Source: Morinoia aosen (lineage: Eukaryota; Arthropoda; Malacostraca; Amphipoda; Talitridae). Taken from it: a stretch of 64,000 bases of DNA. Under the pieces are notes generated by a model. It saw nothing but the letters and a program-made list of their open reading frames with translations. It was not told the origin of the DNA and made no database searches. A program made the position numbers and the translations under genes. Shown here piece after piece: positions 33,701 through 46,944 of this stretch. The stretch's first letter is position 1, and the number at the start of each line of letters is the position of its first letter. The stretch covers positions 75,078,095 to 75,142,094 of the forward strand of contig CM059562.1 of NCBI GenBank assembly GCA_030386875.1, written 5' to 3'.

Positions 33701-36700
33701 CGAAACTCAAACCGCTAGGCTCCAACCTAAACTTTACGTTCAAAAGATGAGCGCTCTGTCTTATATACTCCCGCGGAAGCGGCAAGATGGTAGGGAAAGC
33801 ACTCATATATTTTGAATAATAAAATATTATTTACTCGTAGCTTTGCCTCACCCGAAGGAAAAAGTGTCTTTGAAAGATATGGAACTTTTCTTTGCCACAG
33901 GCGCATATAATACATTTGTTATAAGTAAGACGTATGAATGAGCTTTATATCTAACCGCAACATTGTCAGCATTGCAGGTGAATCGAAATTAAGCTACGAG
34001 GTTCCATGATAACTTATCATGTGATGGAGAAACTCGTCAGTAAACTATGGTAAATAACTTTTGAGCGTGAATTATACGTCGAAAGTCAAAGCTATCGTTA
34101 GTAATAAATGCTTTTTACAGTAAGCTTACACGCGGAAAGCGGCCAAAGTCATGCAGCTTCAAAATTTTTAGGTCCTGGAATGAATAATTTCTATACCCGT
34201 TGTTTTCTGAGTTGAAGATCGCTCAGATAACTTTTTTTGTAATGTTTTTCGAATACTCTGTCAGTCACATTTCTCCTCTGTCATGCAAGGCCTCAATGCC
34301 ATCGAATAAACGGATATTTTAGTGCACTGTAAAGGATTTTAGTGCTTATCTTAGTGAGACATGCTTCACATTGTTTGAAATTTTGATGTATTTGACCAGC
34401 TTTAATTATACGTAAGCGATTGATATGGTTTGAAAGGTCAAATTTTCATTTATTATTGATTATTATTCCCTGAAATTTCCAACTGACGGTATCTTGAATT
34501 TTTTACCGCCCATCAAAACGCTAGGAAACGATGTCGTTTTCTTGTATGCCAATTGTACATATTCAGTCTTGTTAACGTTAACTCTGATTTTATTTTCTAC
34601 AAAAAGCGAAACGTTGTTCAATTCCTGATTTGTTTTCGATCTGCTTTGTTTGCAGCGTTTTCATACACGAAATTAGATAGATCAAAGGTCAAATTATGAA
34701 TATGATCCTTGTTAGTTGTAGGAGCTTTCTTTGGTGTATAAAATGCAAGAGATACTGCGAACTTATTACGCTGACCTCAGTTTACCTTCGATGCCTTTTG
34801 ATCATTGCTCGTTAAGATTTAGCTTGATTAAAAAAATCAATCTTACGAGATTTTAAGATTGAAACTATATGATACATAAGTTGAAGAAATGGGCTTCAAA
34901 ACACTTATGGTTCTCCAACCTGATACGGGTGCCTAGAGCCCTTCAGTCCTGGTTGATTAACCTCACCCGGACGAGGCAATGTGATGAGTGAAGTCAAAGA
35001 ATTTTCTTCTTTCCAAATTATGATTGAACGGCCCAGCGACGACGTCTATGGAACCATCCTGCAGTCCGCCGAGCATGCCTGACCAGGCGCCCGTCTCCGG
35101 GTCGTAGTTGCCCCACTTTCCGTCCGCAGGCGTCCGGCACTCAAGTCTGGCCGGACAACCGAGCCGGCAAAGTTATAGCTCACTTCACGACATAGTGTTA
35201 TCGTACCTACATACTGGGGGTAAATTTTTTTAAATAAAAATTGACAAGCGTATTTCATCATTATAATTCAACATGAAAACTATAACATTTCCAGGTTAAT
35301 GCATTATAATGGAATTAAAAACAAAATATATGTCGAAGGGAACAAAAAAGTATTCGTAGAGAAATGTTACTGAAATAAACAAGGCTTTTGGTTTATTGTA
35401 AGTGTTATAATAGCTGGCAAAATAAAACTAATCAAGCTTTTTTGTTGCTCGTGCAGATACAATGATAAACTTTTCATTTCCTTTTAAAATCAGATTTACC
35501 TGAATGAGAAGTGATTTTTTAGAATATTCCAGATGTCGCCAGCCATGCCTTCGACCAGCACAGTTCCGTCAGGCTGTGGATCAATCATCGAGAACGGCGG
35601 ATACTGCGAAAGAAAATACTGAGGCTCAGACGATTTGAAACAAATTATTCTATTGACGTTGTACAGTATCTAATGAACTCCTTGGTTATTTATTAATTAC
35701 CTATGCATCAAAATTTGAAGTGCATGAACGTATGATAAACATAAAATGTCCAGTGTGACTGATTACTGAATAAAGTCATAAGTCATAACCCAATGCGATT
35801 ATGTATTAAAATGATTTTCCCACGGTGGAATTTTCAACCATTGTCGTGCTTGAACGTCGTAATTGTATGGCTGGTTTCAGTGATTAAATCTTTTTTCATA
35901 CATTTATTCGTGTCTCAAATTTATTCTAGCAATCTTGCTTTCAGATCCAAAATCAATGCAACTGCTTTCAAAATAAAATTTTGAAATAGACCGAAATTTG
36001 TATTTCACTGGGCTGCAAATTGGAAAAGAACGGGTGTGTTTTCGCTTTTATTCCCTTTCATCAGCGTTTCAAATTTATTCCTAACAACAAAACTGAATGA
36101 AATAACTCACGTCTCCAGACATGCAGCGCACCGTGAGCCCGGCGAGGTTGGTACGTCTGGTCCAGGGGTCCTGCTGCAGCACCACGAGCTGATCCTGAAG
36201 AGGTGGTACAGATACGGTGCTTAGGAACCGGTACACTGCCGGTACTGAGGGTCCAACTCGGTACGCCTCCCATGCAGTCATATCTGTTCCTTCTAGCAAT
36301 CAAAGCACCACCTGAAACATATCACAGTCTGCTTATGTTTCAGTCAAACCAGAAAGATTCTAATATCGTATGGCTTGGCCCGTTTGAGGCAGATTTTAAG
36401 GAATAACGCAAAATCTTTTGAATTTTAAATTTTTAGCCTGTTGTGAATTAAAGAATAAGTCACAATTTTTATAATTTTGATCTCAATGTCTTTCCCATTT
36501 CTGAAACATGTGCATGTCTGATAAACGAAATATTTTCGCAGTCACACCACCTTACTTACCCTGTTGTTGAGGGGCCATGGTAGATCCTTTATTGCTCGCT
36601 GGAAGAGGCTTCGATTGCATATGATCACTCGAGACAAAATCCAATTTCTTTGCTGAGGAAATGTAGAAGCCAAAGTCAACATGAAAAAGCGCTGAAACCG

Positions 36701-38748
36701 GGGTCCATTCAGTCTTAAAACATTCCTTTGATGATCAGGCTGAATAAAAAAATGACAATCAAAATCATAGCAATTGTAGAACAATTCTTCAAATTTTGCT
36801 CTCACTACACTTTCAAAATATTTAAAAATCGTGAGCATAATATTTGACCATCAAGCTCTCTTAACGACAATTTATTATGATACAAAATTTCTTCACCAAC
36901 GACGATCATTTTTGTAAGCATTGGGTCTTTGAGTCGTTTAATTACTCAAGTTTATACAACTTTACTTCACTTCTTCCTCTGTAAGCTGCTGAATAAATCA
37001 TAAAAATTGTTTAATGTTCTGAAGATTTAGCACGAGGTTCAGGAGAAAGTAAGGTATTGAAAAACGGAAACAAATTTTTAAAAATATTTTCTTAGCTTCA
37101 ACAATACAAAATAATTGTCCAATTTTTATCACAAATGTGAAATTGTACTTTCTTTCAACTTTCAAAACTTTAAAATGACAGTAATTTGAAAAGTAGCACC
37201 ATAAAATCAAAATAATATGAAATTTTACGTTACACAAAACCAAAATGGGACAGGTATTTCATTGCTAATTAAATTCAAGAAGTTAGTCCCAACTAATGGG
37301 GATTTCAGGCTTATCAAGTAGGAGTCTCAGGGCTGTAAAAAATTTCTGGAAGTGTACAGCAAACAAACTCTTGCATTTTCGTAACAAAAAAATAAATATC
37401 TTTGTGATATTTTTAAGGTCAAACTTGTTAGCCTTACGACTTAGTCTTACATTCTTACGTAAAGATTATAAAACTGCTTTTCATAAAAAAATAGTTTATG
37501 TCTTATCAAATAGAAATACACAATCGATAGACGTAATTTATTTTACCTTATTCAGATGAACGAAGTCGTCGCTGGACGTAACAATCGTGACAAAGAATGC
37601 CCGATCTGGCCACCTTTGGGACGCCCGGAGAAATGATTTATTGGTAATAACTTCGATAAAGAATGTTCCCTAATCAGCATAGATCCCGATGTGCCATAAG
37701 TTTGCCTCTCTAATATTTACGGAATGAAACATGATAATCATTTGGAGCGGTATGACACGAGAAATTGTGGCCTTCTTCAAATAGAAAATTTGAAAACCAA
37801 ATTTATAGCAAAAATTATATAAATTACTTGAGAGATTAAGCGCAGCAGATGGAAAGGAATTGTGTATTTTCACCTGGTCTGAATATTTTGGTGCTGTTGA
37901 TATCACGTAAATAAATACTCAAGGCCACTTGAAAGCTGTGTATTAATTACGATTAATGATATTTTTTAATGACAAATTAATACATAGTAACTAATATAAA
38001 AACATTTGTTTGCAAATAGTAATAAACGGATTGTAATGTAATTTGTAAACACAAAATACTTTAACATGTAGAAAATGTGGCCCTTGAATTAGTAGCGGTG
38101 TTGAAGTAAAACAGTAAGACGAGATCCGTTGATGCAATAGTCCTGAAATACACTCACAGATGAACACCGGCCTGCAGACTTGCGTTTGAGGCCGAGGAAG
38201 TCGGGCAGATGCTGGGCAACAGGCGGGGCAGAGCGCGCGTCATCTCCTCCAGGTGACCCTCTGTAGCGCTCCTGTCTTCGGTGGGTCGTTAGTTACTTAA
38301 ATTTGAATGATGCGGAATTCTGAAAGCTTAACTGTTACAAAATTGGCATATAATGTACATTATATTGCTTACTCGTCACATAAATAATGACTTATCCGAT
38401 TTATTCCTTGTTTTTTTCTAACACTAACAATTCTTGAGAGATAGTTAAATATTTGGAGTAATTTCCGTGGACTTTGCTGACATCTTCATGAAAATTTTCA
38501 AGTTAAAAGTTTCCATCGATGAGGCTTCTACTGCAAAAAGCGTGATACAAATTCACCTTTGAACACACATTTCAATTTTAACTCAATGAAAAGCAGAGTA
38601 TAGTATAGGTATTGAGCACGTACAAATAAATTCAACAAACTGGAAGCACATTACCTTTTTCATACAGAAATGTTTCCAAGTGCAGCCGCCCGTTACCGAG
38701 AGTAACCGCTAACGTACATAATAGATTTGCAAATGATTTGGGGCTCAT
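30736..38748 (-). CDS. IRb: divergent ionotropic receptor with one in-frame TGA
   Basis: Exons 1 to 12: 38655-38748, 38158-38275, 37547-37613, 36560-36652, 36111-36311, 35500-35603, 34967-35146, 33010-33212, 32497-32720, 31842-32003, 31385-31485 and 30736-30952. All introns have GT-AG ends and the phases join without loss, giving about 580 codons, a normal IR length. Exon 1 starts at ATG with a signal peptide. Exons 6-7 carry the first ligand-binding half (Asp-Gly-Lys-Trp-Gly, then Gly-Met-Leu-Gly-Gly-Leu). Exon 8 has M1. Exon 9 has the pore end and M3 with Tyr-Thr-Ala-Phe-Leu. Exons 10-11 are the second half, and exon 12 holds M4 and a cytoplasmic tail. Family role: ligand-gated cation channel in chemosensory dendrites, usually with a co-receptor. 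The fourth codon of exon 5 is TGA where IRa has TTG. Either it is a new pseudogene or the stop is read through. Confidence 0.85.
36300..36302 (-). other. In-frame TGA in IRb exon 5
   Basis: The exon begins GTG GTG CTT TGA TTG after the CAG acceptor, while IRa has GTG GTG CTT TTG TTA. The exon 4 donor leaves phase 0, so the frame is fixed. The only other nearby AG (TAG at the fifth codon pair) gives a wrong frame with an early stop. This is the only lesion I found in IRb. Confidence 0.85.
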
Positions 38749-38749
38749 T

Positions 38750-41700
38750 TTTTGAACATAAATGGTGACTCCTGTTTGTGGTTTCCAAAGTTTATAGAAA
38801 ATGGAGAGTTACTTAAGGGACAAGTGCCTACAAAATGTCCTTTCTGCTAGCGCTGTGAATTTTTTCAGAATTCGTCCTTACCATTACTGGTATGGTAATC
38901 TCCAGTATTCTAAAGTACGAGGGTTAACAAAAATTCAGGGACAATTTTGAAAAAGTAATGTGCATATTTCCCTAATTATTATCGGAAACCTCGTTTCTTT
39001 GTGGGATATATTTACGATTCCATTGACAATTCTTCGCCAGATTGTAACGACAACTTGGTGGGGAAAAAGAAAAGATCTGCTAAATGAGCATTTTAAATAA
39101 AATTTTGTTCTATCATAAAACCACATCTTACGTAATGGCCGCGATCAGAGATATTGTGTTTACATCGATGTATTATTACCTTTGCGAGAAAATTGATGTT
39201 TGTAAATGTGTTACGCTCGTGCCAGTACCTGACGACGAGGGACTTGGAGAAAATCCGAGAATGAGCGTCTTGACTTTTTTGCATGCCATATTTTATTCTA
39301 CATTACATCCTCTCACGTGGCAGAGAACGATAAATCCCAAGCCTAATTCCATTCTTAAATGATTTTCCAACATGCAGAATTGGATCTCTGTTTAAGCTCT
39401 CGAAATTATGTTCTGAGTATGATGTGGAACTGAAAATTAAAATTAGTTTTATCGTATCGTAAGAAACTGAATTCAATAAGGGGTTGGGGATTTTTACCCT
39501 ATTGAATATTGCTCCTGAATGAATATTTTACTTATAACTCTTTTACATTGAAATATACAAACCAATTCATTCAAAACTTTGATGAAAATGGTTATGTTGA
39601 ATTTGGAATGAATATTTTGGAATTTCAAATGATGAAACGCACACGAGAACAGTAAGTGTAAGTGAATAAGCAAACAAGAATTATAAGGAAAAATTGAACT
39701 CACTCTTCAATGTTAAAGGGATATATTATCTGTAGAGATCATAATTAAATGATAAATTGCTTTGCGGAAAACAGCCAGAATTTGCCGTAAACACAGAGGC
39801 CAGGAATATATCATATAACCAAATTTCCTCGAATGGAATTCACATTGGAATAATTTGATAAAATTTGCAGTGCTCCCTTTGTTTTGGGATAATTTAATAT
39901 TATTATAATATTCAAATATCCTTCTTTCGCGCTTGGAATATCCTACGCACGAGATCTAAATATCCTTTGTTAGAGTATTAACAACCAATCGTACGAGTGT
40001 AAGATATCTTTCCTTTGAGCATTAACACTTTGACTGCGACTTGAGCCACCGGTAGTACATGGAGAGAATTTTCATAATGCTCTTCACCGACCAGTAGTCT
40101 CAAACATAATTTCCATAAATACTTAATCAAAAACTAAATGAAGGCAAGATCCAGTTAATGTTTGTTATTTTCAACATTGCTTACAACAATTGACTTTAAA
40201 TTTGAGTTGAACATTGAACTTTAGTTTTACCTGCCGCAGTCAAATGTTAAACAGTAATAGAAAAACACTTGGCTGAGAAAGACTACCACTGCAGGCAAAA
40301 GCTAAATTGCAATAGACAGAGTAAGTCTCTGCTGCTTCTGACGAGTGTTCACTCCTCCGCATTATTGACTCCATAATTTACGTCAGTGACAAAAGAAATT
40401 TATAATTCAGTGAGAAGGCTTGCTTGACAAATGACCGTGAATTTTGTTTGTACTGGTCTTTGTCGCCGATACTTCAGAATTTTAAAATTACGAGATCAAG
40501 CTAGATTACACACATATTTGCTTGTCACTCCAAAAAAGTTTTCAAATTCATTATTCATTGATGATTTACAGCGTTGTTTGTAGTTCATTTCCAAATCTAA
40601 CAGCCAATGCGAAAAAGAAAGTGTTGGTCGTAAATGAAAACTCGTTCAAATCATTAACGGTAACACCTCTGAGGTTCTTCGAATATGAATTGAAAATTTC
40701 CCGTGGAAAATTGTCTCGAAATGTTATTGTCTCACTGTATTGTTTGATGACAGCCCTAAAGTTTTCTTCTCACTCTCTGATTAGTTGCTTCACTACAGCG
40801 AGAATTGATATTTTCAAAAAATGTTTCGAATTATTTTTCCATATTGTTATTCTTCCATTTATAATTCACACCTTAAATTTTACTTGCGTTTTCAATCTAA
40901 CACAGCAGACGAGCGTGCAATCAATCACTAGCGATCAGATGAGCAAACAGTGCACAAATGAATCATACAATCGATCTGAAGATGGAGAGCACCTGTCCTC
41001 ATGAGTACCTCATGAGCGTCACTGTCACACCGTCGTAACTTTTACTTCCTTCACATGGTCATGCGGACATAAATATGTTTATCAACAAAATATTTCCCTT
41101 CTGAATTTTAAATCATCGTGCTTTGACCATCTTTATGTGGGTTATGAGAATCATTTTCAAATTCCAAGGACTGACAAGTAAAGTCTGGATCAAGTTTCTG
41201 GTATTTTTTGTCATACCTCATAAGCACGGACAATTTCTATGCGCGCTTGAAAAATTACAAAAAAGTGAACGGCAAACATGGTCTCATTCGGTGATCATTT
41301 CATTCGCGCACTAAGTTGACTAAGTTTATCGCACAATATTTTCTATTACGCACGCGATTTTTTACGCGTTTTGAAAAAAAAATTATTAGTGAAAGATTTT
41401 AAGGAATTTGACCTATTTTTGTCCAAATTGAGGACTATTTCTCGGATTGAATTTAATAGATTAAAGATATCTTCATTCAGAGATATTTTACATCACGTAA
41501 TATTTTTACAGTTTTAAATTTTATTTTGCAAGGAAAATTATATATTCTATGATTCCAAAATTTGATGTTTTAGCGTTTATACTTCATTGAGGCTTGTCAA
41601 TTTATTTAATATTTCTTAGCATCATATTAAATCTGTTATGAGAATTTTCTGACGTTTTGAAAAAAAATGCAACTGCAAAGTTATTTCTCAGTGGGCGAAT

Positions 41701-42850
41701 GATTTGCACTAGAACCAGATAAAATCCCCATAGTATGTTTTGTAATTTTCTTGCGCAGTGTAAATGTCAAAGAAAAATGAATTCTCGCTTTTAACATGTA
41801 TTCGATAGGTTACAGCCTTTCCTTCCACTGGTAAAGCTTTGACGTTGATCGGACAAATTTAAATCAACCGTGAATTTTCAAATACAGCTAAGAAAACATT
41901 GTATATTCAGGCTACCAACGCCATCTACACAAAAAAGGGCCACGTAACTCTATTATATTTCTCAGGAAGGCGCCCAAGTCAATAATGGAACAAAGCCCCT
42001 AAGCAAGGAACAGCCATTGTTGCGTCATCGCCATAGCAGTGGTGCGAGGGAGGCTGGAGCGCAGATATATCATTAACCGAGTTCCAGTGTTGCAGACAAC
42101 GCAATATTCCGCTGAATATTCAGGAAGAATGTACTTGATTGCTCATTATAATCAATGACTGAGTGGTTTTAAGAAAGGTGATACGTCCCAACGAAGTCTT
42201 TGTTCAACTGTTGTCGATAAGATCAATGGTGGTCATTAGTTAATGTGGTGGGTAGCAGAACTGTGACCTCCGATTCCCTTTAATTCCCTTTAATACTACT
42301 GTGCATGAAATAATGGAAACACTTTCCTCAGGACATCAACGAAAGGTTGTTTTATCTCGTATAATTTTGGCCGGATGAATTATTTTGTTAATATTTAAGA
42401 AACTCAGTTGGGGAAAAGTTACCAGTAATATTATTCGCACCTGACTTAAATTGCCAATTGCCTCCTAACGCCAGTCGTTCATTTTACTGAATGTAGTTTA
42501 GAATATGTCTGGAATGTACATGAACAGAAACGAAGTTTGGAAATTTAAATTATGATTCTTTTACCAATGAAATTAAAGAATTTATCCAGGAGTAGAGTGT
42601 ACGAGTACAGCCAGCCATTCTGAAACGAGACTTGAGTCAAATTTCATAGATGCCTCTTTAGTTTTCACCACGTTGTGTGTGTGGACGTGTATCTTTTGAT
42701 GACAATTGCGCTTGAAAGTATTCATATTTTGGCTAACGATTATTATTGTGATGGCTTTAGCTTAGAGCCCTCTGGTGGCAGAAGTAACCGATCTATACTT
42801 ACTTTCTGTATCTCGCAATTTGACAATACTGTACGAAATGTCTCATAAAT
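38750..42850. other. Unique AT-rich stretch upstream of IRb
   Basis: The upstream block found before IRa and in the relic is not recognisable here. The longest frame (40,522-41,004, plus, 160 codons) has two hydrophobic runs but no family resemblance and AT-driven composition, so I do not call it. No RNA gene or repeat was seen. Confidence 0.4.
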
Positions 42851-43664
42851 TTTGAAATAAATCAGAAATTGACCCATTTTACCATTTGTCAGCTCTAGCA
42901 CGTCATACTGCAAAATCATCTAAGTCTTACGCGTGGTTGATGATGCGTTTTACAAGACTATTCTTCCTCAATGTGAAACGTGTTATGGTTTCGAATATTT
43001 ATCTGTAGTCAGTTTTGTTAGTCGGCAATCCTGTCCCCTAAAAAAGACAAATATCACGATAACCGAAAAAAATCCTGAATTTCTTGTTAATAGACAACAA
43101 TATTATTCTAAAGTTTGAACAAAATACTACCGGATCACTTAAACTTAGGAACACTTTTGTTCGAGTCAGCTTCACGAAGAAAAGGTCTCTTGGTTTCCAA
43201 CGATCACTGTAGAATAAAACGAGCCGCAGACAAATTACAAGTTCAACTTTAGTGACTCCATTTCTATGCTAATTTCATTTCACTAGAAGAAATTAAATGT
43301 ACTGTGGAAAGAGGTAACTCCTGTGCTGGGTTTGTGTACCAACAAGCCTAACCCTGAAACATTTGCTGTCCTTGATTACCGTTCTTCTTTTTGAGTCACA
43401 TACAGATTAAGAGTGCAAATGAGCTCAGCCAAAAAATACCAGATTCTGGAGTCTTCGGCACTCGGTCCTCAGGCAAAGAGCTTTCACCAGCATTCCTCGG
43501 TTATCGGGACATCAGCATCGTTACTACTCTGCTACATGGGACCTTACTTTGTATCTCTTTATTGCAAGAATTCTACTTATGTTCATTACACTTCACCATA
43601 AAATGAGATGTTAACAAATTTAAAAGGATGAATTATTCATAAAAAATGTAAGCCCTTTGTGAAA

Positions 43665-43885
43665 CTCCAAGCCGAAGATTGGAGCCGGGACAGCTCTGCG
43701 CTCTCGTGGCCCGGCGCTGCATGGGAAAGCTCCAGCAGCGACTCCGCGCTTTTCTGTCTTCGCCTCACACAGCGTGGCGCTGCGGCGGGCCTGCACTCCT
43801 CGGGTGGCGCGCGCCTCTTGCACTCTACTGCACGGAGGAACGGCCTTCTGAGCACGTCCTTCATGGTGAGCTGGAAAGTAATTTC
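43665..43885. other. GC-rich island of unknown origin
   Basis: About 200 bases of GC-rich DNA stand out inside AT-rich relic sequence. The minus strand reads CTTTCCAG then CTCACCATGAAGGACG, that is, an acceptor-like site with a well-placed ATG, and stays open for about 75 codons of Arg/Ala/Glu-rich sequence. The plus strand is open too, as expected from the composition. It could be a captured exon or a processed fragment. I recognise no family. Confidence 0.35.
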
Positions 43886-44955
43886 AGTGCGATGTCCTCT
43901 ATCCACCTCTGAGCTTCGATTATTTTTAATAGTTGCCAGTGCGAACGGATATTATAACTACGTTTTAGTCTGAGCCGTATAAGACCATGAACTTTGCGCT
44001 CTCATTGGCTTACGCTCTTTTTGCAGCCTCGCTGCCTGTCTAGCTTGTTGGCTAAATGTCATGGTTTGGATTAATTTTAGACTAATATTTTACGAGCTTC
44101 ATGCTCGTAAAATAAATTACTTTAAATTTTTCCAAATGCGTGGAAAATCTTTCCTGAAGTTTTGTGAGCAGTTTCAGCATAACGTTTAGTTTCCTTGCAA
44201 GGCAGTGAAATTTACTATTTCAAATGAGTTTCCTTTTTAAGGTACAAGTATTGGCTCCGATCTCTTGAGACGAGCTGGAGGAGTGCGGAGGACTACCTCG
44301 CTGGCCCTCTTCTAACTCCCACCGCTCCCACCACTACGCTATAGTGGGCGAACCGCACCGGCTGCACTACTCAAATGTTTTCTATTTTTATTACTGATTT
44401 ACACCTATGCTCAGTGAAATTATGGCTGCCGCATGTAGTTTTTGCTCCTTCGGTGACCCTTCTCCAGATTCATTTTCAAGAAGCACTAATCAGTATCGGC
44501 CGAGGAGGAACATTTATTTTATCCTTAGGTTGCTGCATAACGTTCTGAAATTATGCCTTCTTAGAGTATTTTTCAGGCATTTATAATTTGTTTGAAAAAC
44601 AACAAGACAACTGGAAGTACTGGGAGAATTTCTTGACATTTTTATAGTTGCTAGATGATGTCAAATCCAGAGAGATAAATTAAAAAATCTGCATTAACAA
44701 CATGCTCCTATTCATTGAAATAATCTATCTGACAGTAGTTCTCAGTCCGTTGTTTGTATAACTTGAATTAGTCTGGCAGATACCTCATTAACACTTTGAC
44801 CACAATTAGCTGAAGTAAAATGCGATATTCAAACCCAATATAAAATCACTAGTTGTTAGTAACTGTAAAAATAGACAGCATTAACTTGATCGTGGCTTTA
44901 TTTAGTTCAAACTCACAAACTCATGGAAATTGAGTGAGTGGCTACTGGTCAGTTA

Positions 44956-45139
44956 AGCGGCCCATAGACGATCAATTTTATTGTCAATATAATTGTCAAT
45001 AGTGAATATTGACAATTTAATTGATCGTCTGTGGGCTTCATTGACGACCGTCAAATAATTGACTTAGCGGGCAAAAAAAAAATCATCATTATATTGAGTC
45101 AATGATATTGACAATAAAATGGATCGTCTATGGACCACT
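44956..45139. mobile_element. 184-bp MITE, PIF/Harbinger-like (TTA target duplication)
   Basis: Terminal inverted repeats of about 33 bases run from AGCGGCCCATAGACGATC at the left to the complement of AGTGGTCCATAGACGATC at the right, and the interior is further palindromic. It is flanked by TTA on both sides (44,953-44,955 and 45,140-45,142). The paralogous IRa sequence at 21,293-21,310 has a single TTA and no insert, so the boundaries are proven by the empty site. A 3-bp TTA duplication is typical of Tourist/PIF-Harbinger MITEs. It encodes no protein. Confidence 0.92.
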
Positions 45140-46939
45140 TTAGGAACATCGTGACAATCTCCTGCGTGGACACCGGTGGCTCACGTTACGGCTACTGTTG
45201 CTTTGAACGCCGCTACCAGGGTATAATGAATACATGACGTAAGACTACATTTGGTGGCTGATTCATGAAAGTAATCTACAGTATAAGCGTAAATCTAGAA
45301 AAACTATTCATTTCTAATCTGTCTTTTGTCTCAATTGTCTAATTCTAGAATAAATAAATGCTATTATTGCATTATACATTTGTCATTTTGTATCTACATT
45401 GTTTTAGTAAAACTTCAAATTTGCCACTTGGTTCTCATGAGTATATGTAAATTTAAAAAAATTCTTTACTCTTTACACAAAAGCAAAATTAGAAATGAAT
45501 ACAAGTATTTCTTCTGGTTCTCTAGACTTAAGCAAATAAGAAATAACAGTTTCAACTCGAGGACAAAAACTTTTTAACACGGTGCAAATTAATGACCCAA
45601 TTTAACTCTTTCAAGCTACCCGGCAATACGGAGTCCGGGAAGTGATACGAGGATGACTTACGCAATTTTCCGAAGCATTTTAGTTTAAAAGCATCAAGCA
45701 GGTGTAACTCTGCAGGTGTATGAAAATCATTTTAGTAATATTTCATCTATTGTATGATTAAATTAGAGTAAGGAGGATTCGAGAAAGAAAAAAGATACCT
45801 GTATCATGAACCTTGCAGGCACAAAGGAACAAATAGAATGAATGTTGTACGTCGCTCAGCCACAAGCCAAACACAAAATGCGGAAGAGATACACCATTAG
45901 ATTCTGAAGGTATTTTGACCCTACATTTTTCTCGCTAACAAATCCTTATACTAGCAATGTTTTCTTTCGAACGCAACTGTCTAACACGGGTTTGGCCTAT
46001 CATAATCGACTATTCAATAAATTTAATAGGTATTCGAAGAAGAGTTTTAAATACAATTACAGCTTCATTTGATTCAGCATATCCAATGCTGTACTCTTAT
46101 GCTGAATTCGAAAATTTGTTGAACCTATTAGTTTTGTTCACTCTAGCCATGTTCTGAAAACCCAATTTTTATGATAGAAATGTATGAAATTATTTCAAAT
46201 TATACAAGTTATCAAATGAAAGATTAAATGATTTCAAATTTGTCTCGTGAATGTATAACGCAACGATATAAATTCATTAATATCGTTATCAAATGCCACT
46301 GTATAACAGAAATGTTGTGCTTGAAAGGTCATGCTGGCTGTACAAGCGTCGTGCGTGACATCAAACGCAAGTAGCGTACACACTAGAACGCTCATCGGCA
46401 TTGTTGATGAATGAATATTTGCTGTGGAATTAGTTGTTGTAAATGCACGTAGTTATTTATACTGTGTATCTCAACTGCTATAAACATCAATGTAGCTCCA
46501 ATACTTCTCAAAAGCTGAAAAAAGCTGTGATAATATCAAGACTCTCTGCACTGAAGCGACAGACTTCTTATGTGCTGTTTCGAGAGAAATTGGTGCGAGG
46601 TGTAATTGTTTTTATGGTAATCACAGTCACAGAATACTATCACCATTCCGCCTTGACTCCTCTACACAAGAGCCCTCGACCATCTGCCTCATGGCTGGAC
46701 TACAGCACAGTTGCCACATGACACTCCATACAACACGCAGAAAGACGAAGGCGCGGAGTTACGCTTGATATGAGAATACGTCATGAATTGGTAATCATCT
46801 ACTGAGCCACAGTTCGTAAATGAATTATACATGGTACGTTTGTGTAGCGTGCTGCAAAAACACTTAACGAATCGATTGAAAAGTATTGAAAGACTCGTCA
46901 TGTAAAGTTAGGGAAAAGTTATTGCAAGGCATTGCAAAT

Positions 46940-46944
46940 ATGAT
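46940..46944. other. Target site duplication, left (ATGAT)
   Basis: ATGAT lies directly before the TG of the 5' LTR and is repeated at 51,002-51,006 directly after the CA of the 3' LTR. Confidence 0.92.

Larger units (their letters stand above)
42855..46930 (-). pseudogene. IR relic: one exon plus flanks, the rest deleted
   Basis: Position 42,931-43,030 is a copy of exon 11 with donor and acceptor, but it is 100 bases long instead of 101 because one base is lost near the Asp-Tyr-Leu codons, so it is frameshifted. The stretch 44,520-44,900 matches the intron between exons 9 and 10 of IRa (20.87-21.24 kb), and 44,900-45,240 matches 21.24-21.36 kb. From 45,600 the match jumps to the upstream block at 28.2 kb. 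Exons 1 to 9 are therefore absent, presumably through one large deletion. Exon 12 is not found either. It is later interrupted by a MITE and an LTR element. Confidence 0.75.

Noticed and set aside
36300..36302. TGA in IRb as a selenocysteine codon
   Set aside because: Paralogous IRa has Leu, IR proteins are not selenoproteins, and no SECIS-like element was noticed. Nonsense or readthrough is more sensible.
40522..41004. 160-codon plus-strand frame
   Set aside because: AT-rich codon use, no motif, no paralogue in the other units and no splice context. Probably chance.
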